Part shown: in pieces, positions 15,242 to 23,106 of the stretch
Layout of the letters: each line of letters begins with the position of its first letter
Numbering within the stretch: the stretch's first letter is position 1
NCBI GenBank assembly: GCA_035512695.1
Contig: DATKDL010000059.1
Span: 1-25,503, forward strand
DNA: 25,503 bases
Direction: 5' to 3'
DNA from: DATDOR01 sp035512695
Lineage (GTDB): Bacteria > Chloroflexota > Anaerolineae > Anaerolineales > JABWBV01
Made by a program: the position numbers and the translations under genes
Notes under the pieces: generated by a model
What the model was told of the DNA's origin: nothing
The model's database searches: none
What the model saw: the letters and a program-made list of their open reading frames with translations, nothing else

Positions 15242-16483
15242 TGCAGCCGCGCGAAGCACGGATCGATAGACCTCCAGCACCTTATCCCCAACAATCTGCC
15301 AGCTGTACTCCCGGGCCACTTCGGTGGCCCGGCGGCCCATCGTTTCCCGGAGGGTCTCGTTTGTGATCAGGGCGATCAGCCGGTCGCACAATTCGTCCGG
15401 ATTGTCGCCGCGGATCAAGAAACCGGTCTCCGACTCGCGCACCAGGAAGGCCAGCCCGCCGACTTCGGAGGCCACGACCGGTGTCCCGCAGGCCATCGCC
15501 TCAAGCGCCACCATCCCGAACGACTCGTACTGCGACGGCATCACGACCACGTCGGCCGCCGAATAATAGTACGGCAAGGTATCCTGCCCGCGCTTTCCCA
15601 GGAACGTGACCACATCACCGATCCCGTACTCCTTCCGCAGATCCTGCAGCCGGGTCATTTCGGCCGACATATCTTCCCGGTTCACGTTCGGATCGCCGCC
15701 GACGATCATCACCGAGAGCGCACCACGGTTCACGATCTCGTAGCCCGCCATCATCGCGATCGCCCGCAGCAGCAGGTCGATCCCTTTGAGCGGTTCGACC
15801 CGGCCGACGAACAGGATGTTCCGGTCCTCCTTCGGGATCCCGACATATGCGCGCGCCTCGTCTTTTGGGATCGGGTAGAAATGGGACGTGTCGACCCCCG
15901 GGGGGACGACGGAGATCTTACGGGTGTCCGCACCGTACAGCCACCGCAGCTGCGCCAGCTCGGCCGAGGTTGAAGCGATGATCCGGTCAGCGGACTGCAT
16001 CACCTTGAGCTCCCCCTCGATCCGGTACTCCCCTTCCGCCTCGCCCGGACCGGCGATCCGGTTCTTCATGTGCCCGAGCGTGTGGAACATCTGCACGAAC
16101 GGCGCATCCCAGGCCTCCCGCAGCCGGATCGCCGCCAGGCCGGACATCCAGTAGTGGCTGTGGATCAGGTCGTACTCGAGTCCTTTCCCTTCGGTGAAGG
16201 CCAGGATCTGGTCCGCAAAGGTCGAAATATGACTCGCCAGCTCCTCTTTCGGGAGCGGGACTTCGGGTCCGGCCGGGATGTGGACCACCCGGTTGCCGTA
16301 TCCGAGGTCGTGCAGCACATGCGGGACGTGCTCGTCCTGCGAGCGTGTGAAGACGTCCACATGCACGCCCAGCCGCCCGAACTGCCGGGTCAGCTCGCGC
16401 ACGTAGACGTTCATCCCCCCGGTGTCCTTCCCCCCCAGCGTGGCCAGCGGGCAGGTGTGGTAGGAGAGCATGGCGATGCGCAT
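15233..16483 (-). CDS. GT4 glycosyltransferase (MshA/sucrose-phosphate-synthase-like)
   Basis: A 416-residue retaining glycosyltransferase of GT-B fold. The N-terminal domain has the glycine-rich acceptor loop GGKDTGGMNVYV at residues 17-28 and HSHYWMSG at 108-115. The donor domain has VGRVEPLKG (Arg228, Lys233) and the ExxxxxxxE nucleotide-sugar motif with Glu320 and Glu328 (ESFGMVALE). These features resemble MshA and sucrose-phosphate synthase type enzymes using UDP- or similar sugars, but the acceptor is unknown and no mycothiol genes are nearby. It could contribute to glycolipid, exopolysaccharide or compatible-solute synthesis. ATG is supported by TATAAT eight bases upstream and by MRIAML at the usual family start; there is no Shine-Dalgarno. 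It is monocistronic and divergent from the tRNA gene. Confidence 0.9.
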   Translation of the reverse strand: MRIAMLSYHTCPLATLGGKDTGGMNVYVRELTRQFGRLGVHVDVFTRSQDEHVPHVLHDLGYGNRVVHIPAGPEVPLPKEELASHISTFADQILAFTEGKGLEYDLIHSHYWMSGLAAIRLREAWDAPFVQMFHTLGHMKNRIAGPGEAEGEYRIEGELKVMQSADRIIASTSAELAQLRWLYGADTRKISVVPPGVDTSHFYPIPKDEARAYVGIPKEDRNILFVGRVEPLKGIDLLLRAIAMMAGYEIVNRGALSVMIVGGDPNVNREDMSAEMTRLQDLRKEYGIGDVVTFLGKRGQDTLPYYYSAADVVVMPSQYESFGMVALEAMACGTPVVASEVGGLAFLVRESETGFLIRGDNPDELCDRLIALITNETLRETMGRRATEVAREYSWQIVGDKVLEVYRSVLRAAAPV

Positions 16484-16491
16484 GGAAGGGT

Positions 16492-16497
16492 ATTATA
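16492..16497 (-). promoter_or_regulatory. -10 box of the GT4 gene, probably leaderless
   Basis: The minus strand reads TATAAT, then eight bases (ACCCTTCC), then ATG. This leaves essentially no 5' untranslated region. The box is the outermost segment of the hairpin at 16492-16551. Confidence 0.6.
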
Positions 16498-16545
16498 CAA
16501 AAATATAGATGCAGCCGGCTCCGCCGGCTGCATCTATATTTTTGG

Positions 16546-16551
16546 TATAAT
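16546..16551 (+). promoter_or_regulatory. -10 box of tRNA-Thr
   Basis: TATAAT lies eleven bases before the first base of the mature tRNA, giving a very short 5' leader. The -35 position falls within the hairpin arm and shows no consensus hexamer. Confidence 0.6.
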
Positions 16552-16562
16552 TCCCGCTCTCC

Positions 16563-16635
16563 GCCACCATAGCTCAGCTGGCAGAGCGAGCGCTTCGTAA
16601 GCGTTAGGTCGAGGGTTCGATTCCCTCTGGTGGCT
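16563..16635 (+). tRNA. tRNA-Thr (anticodon CGT)
   Basis: A 73-base cloverleaf: acceptor stem GCCACCA with TGGTGGC, D arm GCTC/GAGC, anticodon stem AGCGC/GCGTT with loop TTCGTAA (anticodon CGT, reading ACG), variable loop AGGTC, T arm GAGGG-TTCGATT-CCCTC, and discriminator T at 16635. All stems pair, with one G-T wobble in the anticodon stem. The 3' CCA is not encoded. Confidence 0.96.
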
Positions 16636-16640
16636 CACTC

Positions 16641-16684
16641 GAAAAAGAAAAGGCCCGGCGAATTCGCCGGGCCTTTTCTTTTTC
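16641..16684. terminator. bidirectional terminator, perfect 44-base palindrome
   Basis: Two 22-base arms meet at 16662/16663 without a spacer: an A-rich start (gaaaaagaaaagg), a GC-rich centre (cccggcg) and a T-rich end. It lies six bases after tRNA-Thr and ten bases beyond the end of the protease gene, which converges on it. Its A-stem-T symmetry would terminate transcription from both sides. Confidence 0.88.
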
Positions 16685-16693
16685 GGGAAAAAC

Positions 16694-19600
16694 TCAGCGG
16701 ATGATCACCGGCAGGTAGATCGTCCCCGCGCCGCCGACGATCAGGGTGACCTTGACGACGAGCTGCGGCCGGCCGGGATCGTTCGTGATCACGACGATCG
16801 TTGCCGTGTACGCCCCGGGGGACAGCCCGGTCGTGTCGACGAGGACTTCGAGCTCGGCGACACCCGTGGTCGCTTCGACTTCACCCGATGTCGGGCTGAC
16901 GCTCAACCAGGGGACGTCGGTGTAGATCGAGTAGCAGCGCTCCCCGCCGGTTTCCCAGAAGAAGTTGCTCCCCTCGATCGTGAACACGGCGGTATCGATC
17001 CCGCCGACGGACCAGACCTCGGCCGCCTCCGGGTCGAACAGCGCTTCGGTGCAGAACCCGGCCTGGTTGGCGGTCAGGGCCTGCGGCAGCGGGTCGGACA
17101 GGTCCGCCCACGCCCCGCCAGGCCAGCCGGAGAGGTCCAGGCTTTCGAACAGGTTCGAACCATCAAAGAAAAAGCCCGCATCCGCATCTCCGCCGATCGC
17201 ATAGAGCGCGCCTTCCGTCATCGCCAGGGCGAAGTCCGCCCGGCCGCTCGTGAATTCCGGACCGGTCTCCCAGGCGTCGCCCGCCATGTCGTACCGCAGG
17301 GTCAGATGGGAGTTGAGGTCCGGCGCCGTCTCCCCCCAGCCCCCGACCACGTACAGGTGCTGCCCGGCCTGGACGAACCCGGCGTTCCCCACGCCGGCCG
17401 GCATGGGCGCACCGGTGCCGATCCAGGCGTCCGCGGCAATGTCGTAGACGTCGACCTGGTCCGAGACGCCCGTATTCGGGGTGAAGTCGTCATCGCCGCC
17501 GGCCATGTAGACCTTGCCGTCCCAGGCCCCGACCGCCGCGCCTTCCATCCCGCGCGGCAGGGGTGCGCCGATCGTCCATTCATCGGTCGCGATGTTGTAG
17601 ATCTGCATATCCGTCGTCCCGCTCCCGCCCAGGATGTAGATCCGGCCCTGGTAGCAGGTCCCCGACGGCGCTTCCGAACCGTAGAACATCGGGGCGAGCT
17701 CCGTCCAGGAGTTCGAGGCGGCATCGTAACGCCAGGCGGATTCGCTCACGTTGAAATCGAAGCCGCTGACGCCGCCGAACACGTAGAAACTTTCGGGCTG
17801 CTCGCCGCATTGGGCGAAAGCGTAGCGGATGATCCCTTCGGGATGGTTGAGCGCGCCGAACCAGCCGGAGAGGGGGTCCTCCCCGCCGGCGGTCGGGGAC
17901 CAGGTCTGGCCGAGCGCCGAGGCAGACCCGGTTTGGATGGGTCCGGACGGACCGGCCGCGACCCCCAGGTCCACCGGCGCGGACCCGGACGACAGGTCCA
18001 CCTCGGATTCGAACACTTCAAAGGTCAGCAGACCGGCGCCCGTGTTCTCCAGCGAGAGCGTATCGCCTGCCTGCACGTTGACCGGCAGGATGAAGACGAG
18101 CTCACCGGGCGCCAGCGAACTGCAGGGCGCATCCAACCGCAGCGCGGCGTCCAGCACTGTCTCCCCGCCGGCGGCGACCTCGGCTTCCAGGGTCTGGCCG
18201 ACGTGATCACCGGCCGTGATCGTCACCTGGTAAGTGCCGGCCGGCAGCCAGTAGGCGTATTCGCCGGCCTGATCGGTGCCGGTCAACGCGGCGCCCTCGA
18301 TGTCGACGACGGCGCCGTCGATCGGACCGCCGCCCACATCGCAATAGCCCTGGCTGGTGACTGTGCCGTACAGCTTGCCCCAGTCCTGCGGCGGGTTCAC
18401 GTTCATGGTCACGGGGACGACGAGCGATCCATAGGGCGAGTCGTTCTTGATGTTCAGCACGGCCGTGTATATCCCCGGTTGGACGATTTCCGGCACGCCG
18501 GAGTCGAACCCGACCGCGATATCGATGGAGTCGTTCGCCGGGACGGTACCGGTGATCGGCTGCGTGACCAGCCACGGCACGTCCTGCCCCGTCGCAGCGA
18601 AGACGATGCTGTTGTGGACGATCAGGGGGATATCGCCGGACCATGCGCCGTCGTCCGCGAGGAACGTGTTCAGGGCGACGGTGCTGCCTTTCGTGGCGAT
18701 GAACTCGTCGTCGGCCCAGTCAGCGACCCATTCCGACCCGGGGGCCAGGTCGACGATCTGGCGGAAGAAGTCGCTTGCGAAGACGACCCCTTCCATGATT
18801 GGATGCGAGGGATCGAAGTCGGCAAGCTGGGCATCCGAGAACCAGTCGCCCAGGCCAATGAAGGGGCTGTAGCCTTCATCCAGCCAGCGCCCCTGGACTC
18901 CCCACCCGAAGCCGCCCGGATCGAAGAAGGTCGGCACGGTCTGCACCACGGCGCCGCCAACGTCGGCGAAATCCGCCAGGACATCCCCGATGGCGACCGG
19001 GTCGGCGAACGAGAAGTTTGAGATCAAAACGACGGCGTCGTACGCCTCCAACTCGGCCAGGCTCGGGGTGCCCGCGCCGGCGTCGAAGGAACTGACGGCC
19101 AGATCGGGATAGGCGCCGAGCAGGGCGCTGATCTGGTCGACCGGGGAGGCGGCCAGGAGCAGGACGTTGATCGTCACGCTGGATAGAGGCGCTCCCGCCG
19201 GGACGGTGTAGAAGAACGGGGCCGCCGGAGCGGTCCGGATCCCGGAAACGTCCAGATAGGAGCCGGATAGGCTCTCACCCTGCCCGGCGCCCGGCACCCA
19301 GACCGAAAGCGGGAACGCCGGGGTGAACCCCCCCGGCTGCTCCCCGATCGTGAAGTCGGTCGCCGCATCTCCTTCGTTTTCGAGGCGGATCGTGACCGTC
19401 ACCTGCGAACCCATGTCGAGGGTTGCTTCGACCTGCGCCGGATCGCTTGAAAGCAGTGCCGCCGGGAGTTCGAAGCCCTGCCACACGACTCCGCCGTCAG
19501 GGACGACGGGGGTTTCCGTCACCGATCCGTAATTGGGGGAGGAGGCGGTCACGTCCTGCGGACCCGGGGCGGCGAAGACGGTGTAGAAACCGTCGTCGAG

Positions 19601-22600
19601 CGCCGGATCGTCCGGGGTGACCATGCTGAAACCGACACCATCGTCGCTCGAGACCTGGGCGCCGACCACCGGATCGCCGGTGTTGAGGTCCGTGACATAT
19701 CCCACCACGAGCCCGCCGGGCTGCGCTTCACAGCCTACCGACGGCGGGATGTCGGTGAACAGGTCGATGCGGAGATCGTCGATATGGAAACCCGGATAGT
19801 TCACGCTGCCGTCGGTCTCCAGTCCGAACCGGATCGCAAAATTCGGGACGGCGAACTCCGGCGACAGGAAGAGCTCAACCCTGGCCCACTCGAGATCGAG
19901 CGGGCCGCTGGTGTGGATGAGCTGGACCCACTGCCTACCATCGAAGACCTCGACCGAGGCAAAGTCGTAGCCGGATTCGGTCTGGAGCCACTGCCACCAG
20001 GCGACCCGGATCGTGTTACCGGCAGCACCGGTCAGATCGATCGCCGGCGAGGTCAGGTAGCCGCTTTCGTTGTTGCCGTAATCATCGTCCAGGTCGGTCG
20101 CCCAGGCGGATGCGCCGGAGTGGGCCGAGCCGGGACCCTTCGTCGGAGTCCCCCATTCCCAGGACGTCGTCCCGGAGATGGTGAAACCGCCGTTGTCCGC
20201 CTCGAAGTCCTGCTCGTACAACGCCGGTGGCTCGACGACGACGCCGAAGCCGACGTCATCGATGTAGAAACCGGGGTAGGTAGCCGAGAAATCGGATGTG
20301 AACCCGAACCGGATCCGGAGACCGGCGGTCGCATAGCTTGAGTCCAGCAGGGTGGAGTTTTTGGTCCAGCCAGGGTTGACCTCGCCAGAGTCCGGTCCCC
20401 GAACGATCGCCCAGGACGAGCCGTCGTCCTTGCTTACCTCCACCGTGGCGAAGTCGAAGCCTTCTTCGGTCACCAGCCACTGCCACCAATCGAGGAGGAT
20501 CCGCTGCCCGGCGAAGGCGCTCAAATCGATCGCCGGGGAGACGAGGAAGGACGATTCGCCGTCGAAGTAATTCCCGTTCAGGTTCGTCGCCCAGGCGTTC
20601 TCACCGGAGTGCGCGCTGCCGGGGCCCGTTGTCGGCGTCCCCCAGGCCCAGGATCCGATGCCGTCGACCGTGTACCCCCCGTCTCCATCCTCGAAGTTTT
20701 CGAAATAAGCGTACAGGGGCTGGTACCCGGGCGCCGAGCATACGAACGCATCCGCGTTCAGGGTGAAATCTTCGGTCTGATCCCCGTCGAGCGGACCGAC
20801 CGGCCGGGATTCGGTGAGGTAGCCGGGCAGGACGCCGCTGACGTTGAATGTGTACTCGATCCCAGCCGCCAGATCGACCGAATAACCGCCCGTTTCCGGG
20901 TCGGTGAAGACCGGACCGAACGGGTATCCGTCGATCTCGATCGAGGCGTACAGCGGCCAGCCGGTGATGGAATCGGTCACCGTGCCGCTGACCGTGTGCT
21001 TCGGGGCCGGATCCAGGGCGAAGTCGACGACGGTCGTCTCGTCCTCGAACACGTCGACCCCGGTCACCGTCTCTGGGAAGTAGCCGTAAAGCGACGCGGT
21101 GACCGTGTAGGTCCCGCTGAACACGAGCCGGGAGTAGACCCCGCCATCGCCGGTCGTGGTATGAAAGGTGAGCGCTTCTCCAACGGCCTGCACCGGCACC
21201 CCGGACAGCGGGTCGGCAGTGGCTGCATCGGTCACCGTCCCCATGAGCGTTCCGACCCCGCCGAACGAGATCGCCGCCTCGACGGCAGCCAGGCTGTCGA
21301 TCGTGCCGTAGCCCCAGTCATGGTTCGGTCCGAAGACGTAATCCCCGCCGCAGTTCGAACCGGTCTGTCCCGTGAGCGGGATCGAGGTGCCGAAGATCAG
21401 CTGATTGGTGATATCGATCAGACCACGCAGCCCGGGGTTGGCCGACCACATCAGCCCGACCAGCCCGACCACGTGCGGCCCGGCCATGCTGGTGCCGTCC
21501 CAGTTCTCGTAACCCCCGCCGGGGAGGCTCGAGCGGACGTTCTCACCGGGGGCGGTAACGTCCGGGAGGAAATCGGGGCCCAGGGTAGAGGGTCCTCGGC
21601 TGCTAAAAAAGCTCAGCGAACCGGGCAGGTCCTGCCCGTCCCAGCTGACCGAGCCGGTCGTCATGACCTCGCCGTAATCCCCGGGCGAGCGCAAGGTGGC
21701 GCAGGACGGGCCTTCGTTCCCGGCGGAGACTTCGACCAGGATCCCGGCGGCCTGCAAGTTGGCGATGGCGTCGATGAAGACCGTGTTGCCGCCGCCGAAG
21801 AAGCCCCAGGAGTTGTTGACCGCATGTGGGGCCATCCCGGGGTCAGGGTTCTGTCCCGCGAGGTCCCAGGGGGCCAGGTCCCATTCAAAGCATTCGAGGA
21901 TCCAGCTGTCGAGGCCCGAGCCGCCGTCGTCCAGGTTCTTGCAGTGGATGGTTTGCGAGCCCGGGGCCATCCCGATCCGGTTGCCGGCGCCGTCGTCGCC
22001 GACCATCGTTCCGGTGACGTGGGTGCCGTGTCCGAAGCCGTCGCCCGGGACCAGCGGATAGCTGCCGGTCGGGTCCCACCAGTTGTAGTTGTGATCGGCC
22101 GACGAGCCGTCCCAGCCGCGGTAGTGGTCGATGATGGCCGGGTGGTCCCAGGAAAGACCGGTATCATTTGCGGCCAGGACGATCCCGTCGCCGTCGATCC
22201 CCATTCCCCACACGTCGTCGGCGTTGACGAAGGCGATATTGCCGCCGACGTCACCCGGGATCGTCGGCAGCTTCGGGCTGATCGGCGGACGGTCGATCTG
22301 GAAGGACCGGTCCGGGATCAGCTCGGCCACGTCCGGCCGGGCTGCGAGCTGGGTGATCAGCGCTTCGGTGCCGTCCCGGACCAGGATCGCGTTGGCGATG
22401 TAGAACGGGCGGAATTCGAAACCCTGCGCGGCGAGGAGCTGGCGCAGACCGGCCTGGGTGGTTTCGGCCGTTTGGACGAGCGTCTCGAAGACGTAAGCGC
22501 CTCTCTCGGCCTTCTCGGAGAACGCATCCGCTCCGGACAGGTCCGCTTTCTCTGCCAGCACGACGAAGAAATCCGCCGATCCCTCGCTTTCGATCGTTTT

Positions 22601-22747
22601 CAGGAGCGCCGGATCGATCTCGCCGGCCGGGACCTGCCCGGCCAGCCCGTCGACTACGGCGGACGAGGTCGCCCGGGCCGGCAGCATACCCGACAGGACC
22701 AGGGCGGCAATCGCAAGGACAAAACGCAAACCATGGTGAGCATTCAT
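16694..22747 (-). CDS. giant secreted subtilisin-like (S8) protease with CnaB-like, MAM-like, Kelch and BACON-like modules
   Basis: A 2017-residue exported protein. A signal peptide covers about residues 1-26 (LRFVLAIAALVLSGMLPARA) and an I9-like propeptide follows to about 155. The S8 catalytic domain (about 185-500) has Asp195 (NDTG), His240 (GHGTHVTG), oxyanion Asn344 (SAGNEG) and Ser420 (GTSMAGPH), all intact. Next come two carboxypeptidase-regulatory/CnaB-like beta domains (about 500-665), two MAM/immune-inhibitor-A-like jelly-roll repeats (about 680-838 and 843-1000, each with SWxWGTPTxGPGSAHSG), another CnaB-like domain (about 1010-1095), an amidotransferase-like Rossmann region (about 1190-1380), a further CnaB-like domain (about 1460-1540), Kelch repeats (about 1640-1900) and a BACON-like domain. 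The tail is IYLPVIIR. ATG 22747 has GGAGG six bases upstream; the longer frame to 22831 is not needed. It is monocistronic, with a putative attenuator in its leader. Confidence 0.92.
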   Translation of the reverse strand: MNAHHGLRFVLAIAALVLSGMLPARATSSAVVDGLAGQVPAGEIDPALLKTIESEGSADFFVVLAEKADLSGADAFSEKAERGAYVFETLVQTAETTQAGLRQLLAAQGFEFRPFYIANAILVRDGTEALITQLAARPDVAELIPDRSFQIDRPPISPKLPTIPGDVGGNIAFVNADDVWGMGIDGDGIVLAANDTGLSWDHPAIIDHYRGWDGSSADHNYNWWDPTGSYPLVPGDGFGHGTHVTGTMVGDDGAGNRIGMAPGSQTIHCKNLDDGGSGLDSWILECFEWDLAPWDLAGQNPDPGMAPHAVNNSWGFFGGGNTVFIDAIANLQAAGILVEVSAGNEGPSCATLRSPGDYGEVMTTGSVSWDGQDLPGSLSFFSSRGPSTLGPDFLPDVTAPGENVRSSLPGGGYENWDGTSMAGPHVVGLVGLMWSANPGLRGLIDITNQLIFGTSIPLTGQTGSNCGGDYVFGPNHDWGYGTIDSLAAVEAAISFGGVGTLMGTVTDAATADPLSGVPVQAVGEALTFHTTTGDGGVYSRLVFSGTYTVTASLYGYFPETVTGVDVFEDETTVVDFALDPAPKHTVSGTVTDSITGWPLYASIEIDGYPFGPVFTDPETGGYSVDLAAGIEYTFNVSGVLPGYLTESRPVGPLDGDQTEDFTLNADAFVCSAPGYQPLYAYFENFEDGDGGYTVDGIGSWAWGTPTTGPGSAHSGENAWATNLNGNYFDGESSFLVSPAIDLSAFAGQRILLDWWQWLVTEEGFDFATVEVSKDDGSSWAIVRGPDSGEVNPGWTKNSTLLDSSYATAGLRIRFGFTSDFSATYPGFYIDDVGFGVVVEPPALYEQDFEADNGGFTISGTTSWEWGTPTKGPGSAHSGASAWATDLDDDYGNNESGYLTSPAIDLTGAAGNTIRVAWWQWLQTESGYDFASVEVFDGRQWVQLIHTSGPLDLEWARVELFLSPEFAVPNFAIRFGLETDGSVNYPGFHIDDLRIDLFTDIPPSVGCEAQPGGLVVGYVTDLNTGDPVVGAQVSSDDGVGFSMVTPDDPALDDGFYTVFAAPGPQDVTASSPNYGSVTETPVVPDGGVVWQGFELPAALLSSDPAQVEATLDMGSQVTVTIRLENEGDAATDFTIGEQPGGFTPAFPLSVWVPGAGQGESLSGSYLDVSGIRTAPAAPFFYTVPAGAPLSSVTINVLLLAASPVDQISALLGAYPDLAVSSFDAGAGTPSLAELEAYDAVVLISNFSFADPVAIGDVLADFADVGGAVVQTVPTFFDPGGFGWGVQGRWLDEGYSPFIGLGDWFSDAQLADFDPSHPIMEGVVFASDFFRQIVDLAPGSEWVADWADDEFIATKGSTVALNTFLADDGAWSGDIPLIVHNSIVFAATGQDVPWLVTQPITGTVPANDSIDIAVGFDSGVPEIVQPGIYTAVLNIKNDSPYGSLVVPVTMNVNPPQDWGKLYGTVTSQGYCDVGGGPIDGAVVDIEGAALTGTDQAGEYAYWLPAGTYQVTITAGDHVGQTLEAEVAAGGETVLDAALRLDAPCSSLAPGELVFILPVNVQAGDTLSLENTGAGLLTFEVFESEVDLSSGSAPVDLGVAAGPSGPIQTGSASALGQTWSPTAGGEDPLSGWFGALNHPEGIIRYAFAQCGEQPESFYVFGGVSGFDFNVSESAWRYDAASNSWTELAPMFYGSEAPSGTCYQGRIYILGGSGTTDMQIYNIATDEWTIGAPLPRGMEGAAVGAWDGKVYMAGGDDDFTPNTGVSDQVDVYDIAADAWIGTGAPMPAGVGNAGFVQAGQHLYVVGGWGETAPDLNSHLTLRYDMAGDAWETGPEFTSGRADFALAMTEGALYAIGGDADAGFFFDGSNLFESLDLSGWPGGAWADLSDPLPQALTANQAGFCTEALFDPEAAEVWSVGGIDTAVFTIEGSNFFWETGGERCYSIYTDVPWLSVSPTSGEVEATTGVAELEVLVDTTGLSPGAYTATIVVITNDPGRPQLVVKVTLIVGGAGTIYLPVIIR

Positions 22748-22785
22748 GAACATCCTCCGGGAGATTGAGCTATCGCGTGGGAACC

Positions 22786-22820
22786 AAAAAACCGGACAGG
22801 AGTGAAATACTCCGGTCCGG
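22786..22820 (-). terminator. intrinsic terminator in the leader of the S8 protease gene
   Basis: On the minus strand CCGGACCGGAGT pairs with ACTCCTGTCCGG (one mismatch in 12) around an ATTTC loop, followed directly by six T. It ends 39 bases before the protease ATG. No minus-strand gene lies upstream in the window for it to terminate, which suggests that it acts inside the protease leader. Confidence 0.75.
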
Positions 22821-22934
22821 CGGCGTGCCAAAGAGGCCTCGGGGGGTCTCCGGCGGTTGGATTGCGCATCGATTGCGCCAATCGCCTGCGGTGGGTGAAC
22901 GCTTTCAATTGGCTACGGTTGTCCGCTCCTGTCC
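22786..22934 (-). promoter_or_regulatory. candidate transcription attenuator or riboswitch
   Basis: GGACAGGAG on the minus strand at 22934-22926 is perfectly complementary to CTCCTGTCC in the 3' arm of the terminator at 22820-22792, so the two pairings exclude each other. Between them lie smaller possible helices: GCCAAT with ATTGGC, CGATTG-GCG-CAATCG, and GCGCA with TGCGC. Reading from a TACAAT box at 22960-22955, the antiterminator strand would be at the very 5' end of the transcript. I could not match the intervening roughly 105 bases to a known riboswitch class. Confidence 0.5.
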
Positions 22935-22954
22935 ATGCCGAATCAAGTGGGCTA

Positions 22955-22960
22955 ATTGTA
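22955..22960 (-). promoter_or_regulatory. candidate -10 box of the S8 protease gene
   Basis: The minus strand reads TACAAT (five of six consensus bases) within GATTACAATTAG. It would place the transcript start near 22948, about 200 bases before the start codon, including the whole attenuator. No clear -35 element is seen. Confidence 0.35.
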
Positions 22961-23050
22961 ATCACAAGACGCCGCGCGGTTGATTAAAGTTCCGGGAAGC
23001 CGGGGCCTCAGCATCCTTTTCGATATGGGCGGGTTGTTATCGATGTGTAT

Positions 23051-23079
23051 GTAAGGGCGGCCCACCGGGTCGCTCCTAC
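23051..23079. repeat. imperfect palindrome gtaagggcggccc...gggtcgctcctac
   Basis: A 29-base GC-rich imperfect palindrome. It resembles in style the dispersed elements with a GGGCGACC...GGTCGCCC core that I recall from several GC-rich environmental bacteria. It lies 28 bases before the membrane protein start. Only one copy is seen in this window, so calling it a genomic repeat is an inference. Confidence 0.4.
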
Positions 23080-23106
23080 CAGGTTATTCAGGAACAGGAG
23101 GCAGGT

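Larger units (their letters stand above)
16492..16551. repeat. long hairpin between mirrored divergent -10 boxes
   Basis: The core arms 16498-16519 and 16523-16544 are perfectly complementary over 22 bp around a three-base loop (tcc). Outside them a single extra G (16545) is followed by six more pairs formed by attata (16492-16497) and tataat (16546-16551). Those outer arms are the -10 boxes of the GT4 gene and of tRNA-Thr. The spacers and -35 positions of both promoters therefore lie inside the stem. Confidence 0.93.
22748..23106. other. 359-base divergent intergenic region
   Basis: The gap separates the S8 protease (minus) and the small membrane protein gene (plus). The protease half holds the leader terminator and antiterminator described separately, with a direct repeat gattgcgc twice around 22859-22877. 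The other half holds an imperfect palindrome at 23051-23079 and the ribosome binding site aggaacaggaggcaggt before ATG 23107. No convincing gene was found; the short open frames here show no recognisable features. Confidence 0.6.

Noticed and set aside
15233..16483. mshA (mycothiol synthesis)
   Set aside because: The GT4 motifs resemble MshA, but no other mycothiol genes are present and the family is broad, so no symbol was given.
20609..22768. 719-codon open frame antisense to the S8 protease
   Set aside because: A composition-driven shadow rich in Arg, Gly, Asp and Val with no domain; the opposite strand encodes the full catalytic domain.
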